From a bacterium (lineage in GTDB: Bacteria > Electryoneota > RPQS01), in contig JABWCQ010000014.1 of assembly GCA_013360195.1 (NCBI GenBank), positions 1 through 64,000 of the forward strand: a stretch of DNA of 64,000 nucleotides. Direction: 5' to 3'. A program made the translations under genes and the position numbers. The notes under the pieces were generated by a model. It did no database searches. It saw nothing but the letters and a program-made list of their open reading frames with translations, and had not been told where the DNA came from. Shown here piece after piece: positions 32,799-41,534 of the stretch; the first letter of the stretch is position 1; each line of letters starts with the position of its first letter.

Positions 32799-35339
32799 AT
32801 GAAAAAGCTTCTGATTGCTTGTTTTCTGCTGGCCTGCACGGTTTCCTTGTTTGCCGCAGCGCAAAGCAGCGGAGGGTTAAAGGAACTCTCCGGTTGGACG
32901 GATGCACGAGATGAAGTAGCGAGGCTTGAAGCGATGATTGCCGCCGCCAAGGATGCGGGATTTCCTCCCGATCCGGCGTGGACAGCGCGGATTCGGGAGC
33001 TCTTGCCTCAAGTCAAAGGACACCCCGGGAGAACTTCGTATCCTCTCCCCGAGATTCTACCACAGACAGATTTTCCTCCGGGCTCAGTGGTTTCACCGGA
33101 GCCATTAACACCGCTGGAAGCGGAGATTCGACGGCTCGAGTTTGAACTGACAGGCGGGTTAGGCGCGCAGGCACCTGACCCGTTATTTTTTGCCGATCTG
33201 AAAGAGCAGTTGAACATCCTCTACGCGCAGCGTGAGCAGAACCACGCGCGCAATCCGCTCGATCAGGGCAATGACGCCTGCCCCGGCACTCTCGTTTCGG
33301 GCATCCCCTATTATGACAGCGGCACCACGGTTGGAAGAGTGAACAACTATAATCCGATTACCTCCTGCAACTACACTAATGCGCCGGATGTCATTTATGA
33401 GTTCACACCGCAGTTCACGTATACCTATAACATCTCACTGCAAGGCTCGTCATATGATACGTACCTTTATGTGAACACCGGCGGAGTCTGCCCGGGAAAC
33501 ACGCAGGTCGGCTGCAACGACGACTTCGGCAATCTGCAGTCCTTTCTCTCGCTCGTTCTGAATGCCGGGCAAACGTATTTCATTATCATTGACGGCTACT
33601 CGGCGAACACCGGCGCGTATGTGCTGAACATCACCGATTTGTGCAGTATCACCTGCGAAGCCAGTGACGTAACTGAGTGCTGGGAGCCGACCGACTCCTC
33701 GCACGCTTACAATGACTGCAACGGCGCCTGCAATAACATCACGTGGGGCGGCTCGGCGCTGTGGCAGGAGATTCTTCCCTACCAAACAATATGCGGCCGG
33801 GTGTTCACATATTTCGGACCCAACGGCAACAACTTCCGCGACACCGATGCCTATCGTTTCACGCTGACCGAAGCCTGCTCGCTGCGTATCTCCGTCGACG
33901 CGGAGTTTGTCAGTAAAATCTTTATACTGAGCGATAACTGTCCGTGGCAATTGTTTTTTGATCCTCCTGTGTGGCAACATCCATGCTCGACGGCTTACTA
34001 TTACACATCGTGTCTGCAGCCTGGAACCTATAACTTGTGGGTTGGACCCCTATTCTACAGCGGCATCAACGATTACCGCGATTACCGTGTGAGAATGGAG
34101 CTCATTCCCTGCAACGGCTGCGTCGTTGACTTCGGCGTGCAGGCTCCCGCCGGTGTCACCGGTTCAACCTGCGGCTACGCAAACAACTGCGGCCTGCGTC
34201 CGTCAGAAGATGTGACAATGGCGGTCGTCATACCGTGGGCATCCGATTGGACATTTTCGCTTTGCGGCGGTCCGGACGAGTGGGATAGCTATATGTATTT
34301 GACAAACGCCTGCTGCTCCGGAGTAATCGCTTCTAACGACGACGGGTGCGGCGGAGTCGGATTTTCAGTCATGAACTGTCTGTCGCTCGACCGCGGACTC
34401 TACTATCTCACCATCGAGGGCTACAGCTCGACCTATTGCGGACCGTACACTCTCATTATCAATGAGTGCTATGGCTCGTGCTGCTACGGAAATCCCGCCG
34501 AACCGCTCTGTGAATACACAACGCCCTCCTCGTGCGAGGATTACGCCGGCACGTTTACCTATCTCGAACCGTGTTCCAGCGGAGCCTGTTTCACGCGGCC
34601 GGCCTGCGACGGACTAACGGTATTTTCTCAATTGCCGTGGCTTCCCGATGAATCCGGCAACGGATACTTTTCGCACATTGATCATGGTTTCATCCAATAC
34701 GATAATTACTCAACCTACTCGCAAGTCGGCTCGGTTCGCTTCTGGGGCTTCCCGATTACGTGCAGCAGCGCTCCCGAAACATTTGTGGTGCGACTCACAA
34801 ACATTATTGATACTTGCTTTTACACGGTGACAACTATGGGCATGCAGTTGCCGCAGGCTTATTTCGGCCAATTCCTGCTGTCGGAATATGCTGTGAATCT
34901 TTCTCCGCCGTGTTCATTTGACACAGGACAGATCTCGATTGCCAAGCTCGGTGATCCCGGCTGCGCGTGGTACTGGTGCACTTCTCCGTTCGGTGACGGA
35001 ATCTGGCCCAGCGGAACGGCGGACTTCGCGTTTTGTCTGGGTGCACCTTGTCTGCCTCCGGACAGCGTAACCATCAAATGGCAAACCGAAGACGGTTACA
35101 TGATGAATTGGTGGATGCCGCAGGCAAGCTATATCACAGTCTACTCGACGACTGATTTGAATTCCGTCTTCCCGGCGGGCTACACCGTCTTCGCGGCAGG
35201 AAATCTGCCCGCAGGCCATTTTACGTGGGGCCCCATCTATTTGCCTGACCAGATTCTCGGCCTTGTGCTGGTGAACGATTGCTCGCTGCCGCTCTCAAGT
35301 GCGCCGACACCGCTGACGATTGTGCCGCAGATTAAATGA
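32799..35339 (+). CDS. Secreted Cys-rich protein, PLDQG family, member 3
   Basis: The 846-residue protein has a signal peptide (MKKLLIACFLLACTVSLFAAA), a helical N-terminal region with DPAWTARIRELLPQVKGH (about residues 52-70) and ARNPLDQGNDACPG. PPC-like domains follow (SSYDTYLYV, GCNDDFG, YFIIIDGYS), with a central Cys-rich region and a C-terminal beta region (VRFWGFPITCSSAPETF). It is paralogous over its full length to 35913-38471. There is no sorting domain. AGGAGA precedes the ATG. A surface or extracellular binding function is inferred only from architecture. Confidence 0.82.
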   Translation: MKKLLIACFLLACTVSLFAAAQSSGGLKELSGWTDARDEVARLEAMIAAAKDAGFPPDPAWTARIRELLPQVKGHPGRTSYPLPEILPQTDFPPGSVVSPEPLTPLEAEIRRLEFELTGGLGAQAPDPLFFADLKEQLNILYAQREQNHARNPLDQGNDACPGTLVSGIPYYDSGTTVGRVNNYNPITSCNYTNAPDVIYEFTPQFTYTYNISLQGSSYDTYLYVNTGGVCPGNTQVGCNDDFGNLQSFLSLVLNAGQTYFIIIDGYSANTGAYVLNITDLCSITCEASDVTECWEPTDSSHAYNDCNGACNNITWGGSALWQEILPYQTICGRVFTYFGPNGNNFRDTDAYRFTLTEACSLRISVDAEFVSKIFILSDNCPWQLFFDPPVWQHPCSTAYYYTSCLQPGTYNLWVGPLFYSGINDYRDYRVRMELIPCNGCVVDFGVQAPAGVTGSTCGYANNCGLRPSEDVTMAVVIPWASDWTFSLCGGPDEWDSYMYLTNACCSGVIASNDDGCGGVGFSVMNCLSLDRGLYYLTIEGYSSTYCGPYTLIINECYGSCCYGNPAEPLCEYTTPSSCEDYAGTFTYLEPCSSGACFTRPACDGLTVFSQLPWLPDESGNGYFSHIDHGFIQYDNYSTYSQVGSVRFWGFPITCSSAPETFVVRLTNIIDTCFYTVTTMGMQLPQAYFGQFLLSEYAVNLSPPCSFDTGQISIAKLGDPGCAWYWCTSPFGDGIWPSGTADFAFCLGAPCLPPDSVTIKWQTEDGYMMNWWMPQASYITVYSTTDLNSVFPAGYTVFAAGNLPAGHFTWGPIYLPDQILGLVLVNDCSLPLSSAPTPLTIVPQIK

Positions 35340-35370
35340 CCCTGTGATCGGCAAGTTCGATTTGTCTAAT

Positions 35371-35398
35371 AGGCGGCCTTCGGGCTGCCTGTTTTTTT
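35371..35398 (+). terminator. Intrinsic terminator after PLDQG member 3
   Basis: An 8-bp stem (AGGCGGCC with GGCTGCCT, one G-T pair) closes a TTCG tetraloop and is followed by GTTTTTTT. Confidence 0.8.
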
Positions 35399-35476
35399 CT
35401 CAGCGGTTGCGTTCTCTTGCTGACAGATTGCGAGTGACTTGCTGAAATTTGTGAACAAGAAGAAAGCGATGAAAAT

Positions 35477-35773
35477 ATGAAGACAATCGCGGCACTGTTG
35501 TTGACTTTGCTCGCTCTGTAGACCCATGCGCGGACAAACACCGTTGCTCTGGCTGCGCTCCAGCCTCAAGAACAGTCAGCTTTGGCAGTTTTCCGTTCGG
35601 TTCGGGCTGGCAGACTGCGGACGCTCTGTTCGCTTCCGACATCACGAGCATCGTGCTCGTGGTTGAGTGCTCAGCGGCGGCTTCGACACCTTCTGCCCGG
35701 CCTCTGTTTCAATCGCAGTAATCAGCAAGTTTGAAGTGGATTCAATTCTGCTTCAAACGAGAATCAAGTAATT
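35477..35773 (+). pseudogene. Decayed gene for a small exported protein
   Basis: ATG 35477 opens a signal-peptide-like MKTIAALLLTLLAL that meets TAG after 14 codons. Downstream, protein-like segments continue in shifting frames: FGSGWQTADALFASDITSI, then SGGFDTFCPASVSIAVISK running to a TAA at 35771-35773. A good terminator follows (35795). The pattern is a short gene broken by a stop and two frameshifts. It may be remnant of a paralogue of a neighbouring surface protein, but no match is clear. Confidence 0.45.
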
Positions 35774-35794
35774 GCTTGAGTAGTTTTAGATGAG

Positions 35795-35824
35795 CGACCT
35801 GAAATTCCGGGTCGCTTTTTTTTT
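35795..35824 (+). terminator. Intrinsic terminator after the decayed small gene
   Basis: A 7-bp stem (AGCGACC with GGTCGCT) around a 10-base loop is followed by nine or more Ts. Confidence 0.75.
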
Positions 35825-35854
35825 CGCTCCCGAGCCGAGAATTGTCGATTTATG

Positions 35855-35882
35855 TTGACAAGTGTAGTCATATTTATATAGA
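35855..35882 (+). promoter_or_regulatory. Promoter of PLDQG family member 4
   Basis: TTGACA (35855-35860) and TATAGA (35877-35882) are 16 bases apart; AAGGAGAGATGG precedes ATG 35913. Confidence 0.5.
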
Positions 35883-35912
35883 TTAGATGATTCCCAAACC
35901 AAGGAGAGATGG

Positions 35913-38471
35913 ATGAAGAGACTTTTGACTGTTGTTTTACTTTTGTGGTGTTGTATGACAATTGCTGCCACATCACAGGTCCCGTTGTCGCTTGTTGGCA
36001 AAGCTCCGGCAATTGAAATTGCAGAGCTTGAGGACATGATTGCCAAGGCAAAGGCCAACGGCCAGACGCCAGACCCAGCATGGACAACTCGTATTCGCGA
36101 GTTGATTCCGTTGGTGAAAGGCCATGCGAGCAAGGTGCCTGCTGATCTCCCTGTGATACAAGCTGACAGAGGCTTCGCACCGGGTGCGGTGATTCGCCAA
36201 GTGGAATTGACCCGGCTTGAACAGCAGATCAAGGAGTTGGAGTTTCAAATTGACGGTGGTTTCAGCTCAGTTGAACCGGATGAAATTACGCGTTTGAATC
36301 TCAAAGATCAGTTGAACGACCTGTATTCGCAGCGCGTCGTTCGTGATCCTGCCAATCCGTTGGATCAAGGCAATGACACCTGTCCTGCAACACCGATCAA
36401 CGGATTGCCGTACACGGACACGGGCACAACTTCGGGTCGTGCCAACAACTTCAGTCCTGCTCAGATTGGCGGCGCATGCTTCAATAACAATGCACCGGAC
36501 GTAATCTATTCTTTCGTTCCGCCGTACACGCAGAGCTATACGATAACGACGGATGGCAGCAGCTATGACACATATATTTACATTCAGCGGTTCGGAACCT
36601 GCCCGGGAGATTCGACGCTTGAATGCAATGACGACGGCGGAATAGGTGTAAATTCGCTGATTACGCGCACGTTGACAGCAGGCGTCACGTATCACATTAT
36701 CGTGGACGGATACGCCTCCAGCTCGGGCAACTATGTTTTGAACGTGTTTGACAACTGCAATATTGAGTGCCAGCCAGGTGATATTCAGGAGTGTTTTGAA
36801 GTTCGCGACAGCACACATCTGCAGAACAACTGCAATGGCGGCTGCGAGAATCCGTTGTTTGGCGGAGTTGAATCCTGGCAGGACATACAGCCGTGCCAGA
36901 CGGTGTGCGGCCGTTTGTTCACCGGTGTTCGTCCGAACGGCGGCAATTACCGCGACGTGGACACCTATCGTTTCACATTAACGGAAGCATGCTCGCTCGC
37001 GATCACTTTGAACTCAGAGGTGGGCTATACGCTTACTGTTACAACAGCGAGCTGCCCCTGGAGTTTCTTGTGGACTTATACGTCATACCCGTATCCGTGT
37101 TCGACCGCGACGCACGTCACTCCATGTTTCCAACCGGGAACTTACTCTGTCATGGTCCGTCCGAATACGTTCACGGGGATTAATGATTTTCGCACGTACA
37201 GAATGCAGGTGGGTTTGATTCCGTGCAGTGGCTGCCAAATTGACGCGTTCATTCAAGCGCCCGGCAGCGGCGCGTGGCACACGTGCGGCGCGGGTAACGA
37301 CAACAATTTGCGTCCGAGCGAAGATTACACGTTCTGTGTGAACATTCCTCAAAGCGGCGAGTGGACGTTCTCAACGTGCAACGATGACAGCATTTGGGAC
37401 AGCTATATCTATTTGAGCAATCAGTGCAACGGCAGTGTGATCGCTGAAGACGACGACGCCTGCGGCGGAATCGGTCTGTCGGTGATTAACTGTGTCGAAT
37501 TGCAAGCGGGCACATATTATCTAACCGTTGAAGGCTGGTCAAGTTCGCGTTGCGGGCCGTTTGTGCTGAACGTGTTCGAGTGTGTCGGCTCGTGCTGTTA
37601 TGGCAACCCCGGTAATCCGTCGTGCGCCTACATCGGGCCGAACGCCTGTGACAGTTTGGGCGGAAGCTGGACAAACCTTGAGCCCTGTTCGACGGGCGCA
37701 TGTTACACACGTCCGGAGTGCGGAGAAGGCGAGATTATCTTCAGTCAGCTTCCGTTCCTTCCCAATGAAGCCGGCACAGGGCTCTTGTCGCATGTGGATT
37801 ATGGCACACTGTACAGTGATAACTACTCGGTCAACAGTGTCGTGGGTTCTGTTCATTTCTGGGGTTTCCCGGTCTTTTGCAATGGCGCACCGGAAACGTT
37901 TTTGCTGACGTTCGGCAACGGGACGGACACCTGCCAATACACGGTGACCGCAACGGGAGCACAGTTTCCGCAGCTCTATTTCGGAAGTTACCTTGTCTCC
38001 CAATATGAGGTGGAGATTTCTCCGCCGTGTGAATTGCTTTCCGGCAATCTCACCATTCAAAAGCTTGGTGATCCGAGTTGCCTATGGTATTGGGCGACGT
38101 CACCTTTTGGGGATAACATTCGTCCGGTGGCTCCGAATTATGAGTTTGCCTTCTGCTTGGATCAGGCGCCCTGTGAGATTGACAGCCTGACCTATATTTG
38201 GAATTCTCCGGGCATCGCCACGTTGCGCTGGTATCAGAATCTGCCCGGCGTTGTGACGATCTGGTACACCACGGATCCGAATGCGATTTATCCAGCCGGA
38301 TATTCTTTTGTAACAAACCCCTATCCTGCCGGCAACAATTCCTTAGCGACCAACGCCAACTTAGCAGATAATGTCAGAGTCGTTCTGACGTTGAACTGCA
38401 CACCGAATTCCGCCGCGGCATTACCTCCGCCGCCAAAGGTTTTGAACTTGAGTGTTGACAGCCAGGAATAG
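35913..38471 (+). CDS. Secreted Cys-rich protein, PLDQG family, member 4
   Basis: The 852-residue protein is a full-length paralogue of member 3: signal peptide, DPAWTTRIRELIPLVKGH helix, ANPLDQGNDTCPA, PPC-like domains (SSYDTYIYIQ, ECNDDGG, YHIIVDGYA), central Cys-rich region with CYGNP, and the same C-terminal beta region (VHFWGFPVFCNGAPETF). The two genes flank the decayed gene at 35477. AAGGAG precedes ATG 35913. It ends in a long acidic/Pro tail and lacks a T9SS sorting domain, so its anchoring is unknown. Confidence 0.82.
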   Translation: MKRLLTVVLLLWCCMTIAATSQVPLSLVGKAPAIEIAELEDMIAKAKANGQTPDPAWTTRIRELIPLVKGHASKVPADLPVIQADRGFAPGAVIRQVELTRLEQQIKELEFQIDGGFSSVEPDEITRLNLKDQLNDLYSQRVVRDPANPLDQGNDTCPATPINGLPYTDTGTTSGRANNFSPAQIGGACFNNNAPDVIYSFVPPYTQSYTITTDGSSYDTYIYIQRFGTCPGDSTLECNDDGGIGVNSLITRTLTAGVTYHIIVDGYASSSGNYVLNVFDNCNIECQPGDIQECFEVRDSTHLQNNCNGGCENPLFGGVESWQDIQPCQTVCGRLFTGVRPNGGNYRDVDTYRFTLTEACSLAITLNSEVGYTLTVTTASCPWSFLWTYTSYPYPCSTATHVTPCFQPGTYSVMVRPNTFTGINDFRTYRMQVGLIPCSGCQIDAFIQAPGSGAWHTCGAGNDNNLRPSEDYTFCVNIPQSGEWTFSTCNDDSIWDSYIYLSNQCNGSVIAEDDDACGGIGLSVINCVELQAGTYYLTVEGWSSSRCGPFVLNVFECVGSCCYGNPGNPSCAYIGPNACDSLGGSWTNLEPCSTGACYTRPECGEGEIIFSQLPFLPNEAGTGLLSHVDYGTLYSDNYSVNSVVGSVHFWGFPVFCNGAPETFLLTFGNGTDTCQYTVTATGAQFPQLYFGSYLVSQYEVEISPPCELLSGNLTIQKLGDPSCLWYWATSPFGDNIRPVAPNYEFAFCLDQAPCEIDSLTYIWNSPGIATLRWYQNLPGVVTIWYTTDPNAIYPAGYSFVTNPYPAGNNSLATNANLADNVRVVLTLNCTPNSAAALPPPPKVLNLSVDSQE

Positions 38472-38496
38472 TTGACCGTCGCAGTTGGATTGCGGG

Positions 38497-38530
38497 CGGC
38501 TCGAGAAACCTCGGGCCGCTCTTTTTTTTT
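38497..38530 (+). terminator. Intrinsic terminator after PLDQG member 4, abutting terL
   Basis: A 9-bp stem (CGGCTCGAG with CTCGGGCCG, loop AAAC, one wobble pair) is followed by nine Ts. The T run touches the stop codon of the convergent terL gene. Confidence 0.75.
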
Positions 38531-39915
38531 CACCATTTGACAATGCGCGGTACGGGCTGCCGTTCTTCGACAGCTTCGAGATTGACGAAGAAGTAGCGCA
38601 GCGCATCGAGCGAGTGGTCGGAGTCACCATCCTTGACCGGCTCGTCCTTGTCTGCGTTCCATTGATAGGTGCGCAGGTCTTGAATAAGTTTGCGGCAGCG
38701 CGGCGAGATAAAGAGCGAGACTTTACCTGCGGCATCGCGGAAGGCGGCCTTGACAAGTTCAACGCCGGTGCTGACTCGCGAGGAGCGGTAGCGGAGTTTC
38801 ATGCCGTTGCGAAGCAGATAATCCACGGGCGAGATGCCGCTGTCCTGCGCGGCGGCTCCGGAGGGGTCGCAGGAGCTCCACAGGTAGTCGGTTTCCTTGA
38901 GACCGAAGGAGATATCCGTGCGCAGGATGGCGGCGTGCATGGCCTCGGTGGTGGCATCGCGGCCTTCCCATTCGGAGAACACGACATATTCGCCGGAGGG
39001 GAGTTTTTGCAGCCAGAGTGCGAACGGCTTGCGGAAGCCGAAATCAATGGTGCGGAAGAGCGGCCATTCCTTGCGGGGATAAAAATCATCCTTGAGAATG
39101 TGCACGACAGGGTCGAACTCGGAATAGACGAGCCCGTCGAAAGAGTCAAAGGAGATTTCCTGTTCGCGGCTCCATTGCGATTTGGACAGTCCGCGCGAGG
39201 CCGATTTCTTCCACTCTTCTCCGGCGCGCGCGGGATGCTGCGAGTAGTGAATGCGGTGGATGTGGAACGGTGAGCAGAGGGGTCCTTCACTTCGTTCAGG
39301 ATGACAACTCTCATCACATTGTTGCACAAGCTTCGCAAAGAGGTTGAGCGCGCCGCCGGAAGAGGAGACGCCGATGAAGGAGCCTCCGCTTTCAATGGCG
39401 GGCTGCAAAGCCGTCCAGATTTGCATATCGAAGGGAGTGAAAGCCATTTCATCCCAGAAGACGGCGGTGGGGGAATACATGCGCGGGCCGTCCGGTGTGG
39501 CGGGCAGGGACAGCAATCGCGAATGCAGTCCGCCGAATTCGAGTTCGGATTTATTGTTGGTCGTGAGAACAGGTTTCATAAACGCCGGGAGCTGCGAGAT
39601 GATGAAGCGCGCGCGGTCGAGCAGCTCTTCGGCACAGCGTTCATTGCGCGAGAGGAAGAGATAGACACCGGGCTGTTTGAAGAGCGCTCGCCAGACGAAC
39701 AGCGCGACGGCGCTCCATGTGACCATCATCTGCCGGGATTTGGGCACGAGTAGATAGCGCTGATTCAGAGTGAGATAGGCGAGCACGCGCAGATAGTCGA
39801 AGTCGGGATAGAGTTTGATTCCGTGCGCGGGGTCTTGCGTTTTGACATAGGTGGTGAGGAAGCGCCACGGGTCTCGCGAACAGGCGAACAGTTCCTGAAA
39901 TTCGTGTTTGGTCAT
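38530..39915 (-). CDS. terL: Phage terminase large subunit (packaging ATPase-nuclease)
   Basis: The 461-residue protein has the TerL signature: Walker A-like VPKSRQMMVTW (57-67), Walker B AVFWDE (151-156), coupling motif SSSGG (184-188) and a C-terminal RNase H-like nuclease with Asp residues at TIDFGF (Asp291), SCDPSG (Asp350) and DSDHSLDALRY (433-440). TerL pumps DNA into the prohead through the portal and cuts it. All catalytic motifs look intact. Residues 203-215 (ESCHPERSEGPLC) come from a dispersed repeat inserted in frame at 39283-39306, in the linker between motor and nuclease. The start overlaps the upstream small gene as ATGA. Confidence 0.9.
   Translation of the reverse strand: MTKHEFQELFACSRDPWRFLTTYVKTQDPAHGIKLYPDFDYLRVLAYLTLNQRYLLVPKSRQMMVTWSAVALFVWRALFKQPGVYLFLSRNERCAEELLDRARFIISQLPAFMKPVLTTNNKSELEFGGLHSRLLSLPATPDGPRMYSPTAVFWDEMAFTPFDMQIWTALQPAIESGGSFIGVSSSGGALNLFAKLVQQCDESCHPERSEGPLCSPFHIHRIHYSQHPARAGEEWKKSASRGLSKSQWSREQEISFDSFDGLVYSEFDPVVHILKDDFYPRKEWPLFRTIDFGFRKPFALWLQKLPSGEYVVFSEWEGRDATTEAMHAAILRTDISFGLKETDYLWSSCDPSGAAAQDSGISPVDYLLRNGMKLRYRSSRVSTGVELVKAAFRDAAGKVSLFISPRCRKLIQDLRTYQWNADKDEPVKDGDSDHSLDALRYFFVNLEAVEERQPVPRIVKW
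39283..39306 (-). repeat. CHPERSEG-type dispersed repeat (family B) inside terL
   Basis: On the plus strand it reads TCCTTCACTTCGTTCAGG followed by ATGACAA. Matching copies are at 54863-54886 and, with a different centre, at 41405-41443 and 48942-48973. In terL it is read in frame as CHPERSEGP, a peptide known from many unrelated bacterial proteins. Confidence 0.75.
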
Positions 39916-40118
39916 TGCTGCTCTCCGGTGGCTGCGTTCTGCGCCTGTCTGAGAATTTCGATGGCATGCTCGGTGGTAAGAGTGTCATCGGGTTGCTCGG
40001 CGGCGGCCAATTCGAGATAGAGTTTGATGGCTGAGACGTTTGTGCTTTTGTTTTCGCAGGCGAGAGCCAGCAGATTGTCCAGCACTTTTTGTTTTGATTT
40101 TTTGTCGAAGATATTCAT
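39912..40118 (-). CDS. Small helical protein upstream of terL, possible small terminase
   Basis: The 68-residue protein (MNIFDKKSKQKVLDNLLAL...) is predicted helical, with a segment KSTNVSAIKLYLELAAAE that resembles the helix-turn-helix of small terminase subunits. It starts one base after the connector stop and overlaps the terL start by 4 bases (ATGA), so it is tightly coupled to terL. A longer reading to 40238 would run back inside the connector gene and is unlikely. Size is short for TerS (usually 100-180 residues), so it may be a truncated or DNA-binding-only form. Confidence 0.6.
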   Translation of the reverse strand: MNIFDKKSKQKVLDNLLALACENKSTNVSAIKLYLELAAAEQPDDTLTTEHAIEILRQAQNAATGEQQ

Positions 40119-40119
40119 G

Positions 40120-40944
40120 TTATTCGATAAGCGTTGAGCGGAGTGAGTGGGGAACGACAAAGGGAGCGAGGACATTCCATGCGGCTGCGAACCATTTGTC
40201 GGAGAGTTGCTGCCATTCGCGGGCGCGGGAGTAGGCATCGCCTCCGGTGTTGCGGGTGAGCATCAGAGCCGCCATGCCGCGCGCGACGATGGAGAGCGTC
40301 AAGTAGGCGGTTCCGGTTTTCAATCCCTGGTCGGTGGACGACGAGTTGTAGCCTTCCCGAAGTGCGCGCACGACGATATCATCGGCTTCGATGATGGCCT
40401 GCTCGATGAGCAGGTCTTCCGCGGCGCCCTGCGCGACGGTGTAATCCACGAGCACGGAAGCTCCGTCGGGAATCGCGCTGCCGGCGGTGCGGCGGAGCGT
40501 TCCCTCGTCATGGTCAAGTACATAGTCGGTAGCGGGTTCGAAGACATCGTAGTAGCCGTACCAGACGCTGACGGGAAAGGAATTGGGAATCGCGCCGGAT
40601 GCCATACGTGAGATGAGTCCGGCCTCGTGATTGACGCGAAAATCAAATTCTTCGCTGAAGATGGAGCTTAACGCCAAGTCGGAGGCGACGGCGACGCTGC
40701 CGCGAATGAGTTGCTTGTTGCTCAGGCTGATTTCATCTTCATCGGAGAGCACTACAGCCGTTTCGAGTGTGGCTTTGTCGGAGGCGACGCGCTTGACGAC
40801 GCCGCTGTCGGTTTCGAGACTGAAGTGCGGCAGCGCGATTTCGGTGGTGCCGGAGAGAGTGACGCGGACGTTCTCGATTCGCTGCGAGGGCAGATTGGCC
40901 GCGACAAGGTGTTTGCGAATGATGTCGAGAGTTGTGAAAGCCAT
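40120..40944 (-). CDS. Head-completion/connector-like protein
   Basis: The 274-residue protein begins with MAFTTLDIIRKHLVAANLP, has a long beta-rich insert (about residues 60-170, DYVLDHDEGTLRR) and ends in a helical domain (EDLLIEQAIIEADDIVVRALREG). Short N-terminal helix plus C-terminal helices resembles gp6/gp15-type head-tail connector proteins, here enlarged by a beta domain. It lies between the capsid and terL genes, where connectors are common. No tail gene follows, so the ring may close or decorate the portal vertex rather than join a tail. The assignment is by context and rough plan. Confidence 0.5.
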   Translation of the reverse strand: MAFTTLDIIRKHLVAANLPSQRIENVRVTLSGTTEIALPHFSLETDSGVVKRVASDKATLETAVVLSDEDEISLSNKQLIRGSVAVASDLALSSIFSEEFDFRVNHEAGLISRMASGAIPNSFPVSVWYGYYDVFEPATDYVLDHDEGTLRRTAGSAIPDGASVLVDYTVAQGAAEDLLIEQAIIEADDIVVRALREGYNSSSTDQGLKTGTAYLTLSIVARGMAALMLTRNTGGDAYSRAREWQQLSDKWFAAAWNVLAPFVVPHSLRSTLIE

Positions 40945-40953
40945 GCGAGTTCC

Positions 40954-41322
40954 TTAGACGCGGTTAATGGCAAAGACGAGGGTGACTTGCAAGGTGGAGT
41001 TAAACGGCACACCGGTGACTTGGAGCGCGGTGGAGCTGCCGTTCAGCCGGGCGCGCACGGTGAAGTTTGAACCGGCATTTTGACAGAAGACGCTGAGCCG
41101 GTCGCCCGCGGAAAAGGTGATACTGTCGTCGTCGGTGTAGGTGTTGGAGCCGTCGAAGACGATGATCTTCACGAGCGTTCCGGCGAAGGGAACGGGAATT
41201 CCGTCGGCGGCAATTCCACCGGGGCCGGAGAGATATTGTGAAGCGGTCGTAGTCGTGCCGCTGAAAGAGAAGAAGATAAGCGGTTGACTGGCAAGCGCAT
41301 AAGCGAGAGTGGGTTTTGACAT
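40954..41322 (-). CDS. Small beta-rich structural protein of the capsid operon
   Basis: The 122-residue protein (MSKPTLAYALASQPL...) is almost all predicted beta strand, with Ser/Thr/Gly-rich turns (FSFSGTTTTASQYLSGPGG). It resembles small phage fibre, spike or decoration proteins. I chose ATG 41322; an in-frame start at 41364 overlaps a repeat. It lies between the capsid gene and the connector gene, 9 bases from the latter. A leader of the type CCTCTTTCAAATTTC precedes it, similar to the leader before the capsid gene. The exact role is unknown. Confidence 0.55.
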   Translation of the reverse strand: MSKPTLAYALASQPLIFFSFSGTTTTASQYLSGPGGIAADGIPVPFAGTLVKIIVFDGSNTYTDDDSITFSAGDRLSVFCQNAGSNFTVRARLNGSSTALQVTGVPFNSTLQVTLVFAINRV

Positions 41323-41360
41323 GAAATTTGAAAGAGGAAATTGAAAATGGGAAAGGATAG

Positions 41361-41443
41361 TCACCCCCCTTAATCCCCCCAGAGGACTGGGGGGAAATCA
41401 GAGGGGTCCTTCAGGTTTCTGCTAAACCTTCAGAATGACAACG
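41361..41443. repeat. CCCCCC-hairpin repeat (family A) copy 1 followed by a family B copy
   Basis: The family A part (41361-41405) reads CCCCCCAGAGGACTGGGGGG with an ACCCCCCTTAAT arm and a GAAATCAGA tail. The family B part (41405-41443) has CCTTCAGG...CCTTCAGAATGACAA. Both lie between capsid-operon genes. Confidence 0.8.
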
Positions 41444-41471
41444 CGTTCTTCGATTGAGAATACGCTTGAGA

Positions 41472-41517
41472 GTTTACCCCCCTTAATCCCCCCAGAGGAC
41501 TGGGGGGAAATCAGAGG
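41472..41517. repeat. CCCCCC-hairpin repeat (family A) copy 2
   Basis: This copy is nearly identical to copy 1 (CCCCCCAGAGGACTGGGGGG core with the GAAATCAGAGGG tail). It ends 17 bases from the capsid gene stop codon. Confidence 0.85.
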
Positions 41518-41534
41518 GTGCGCTGCACAAGCGC

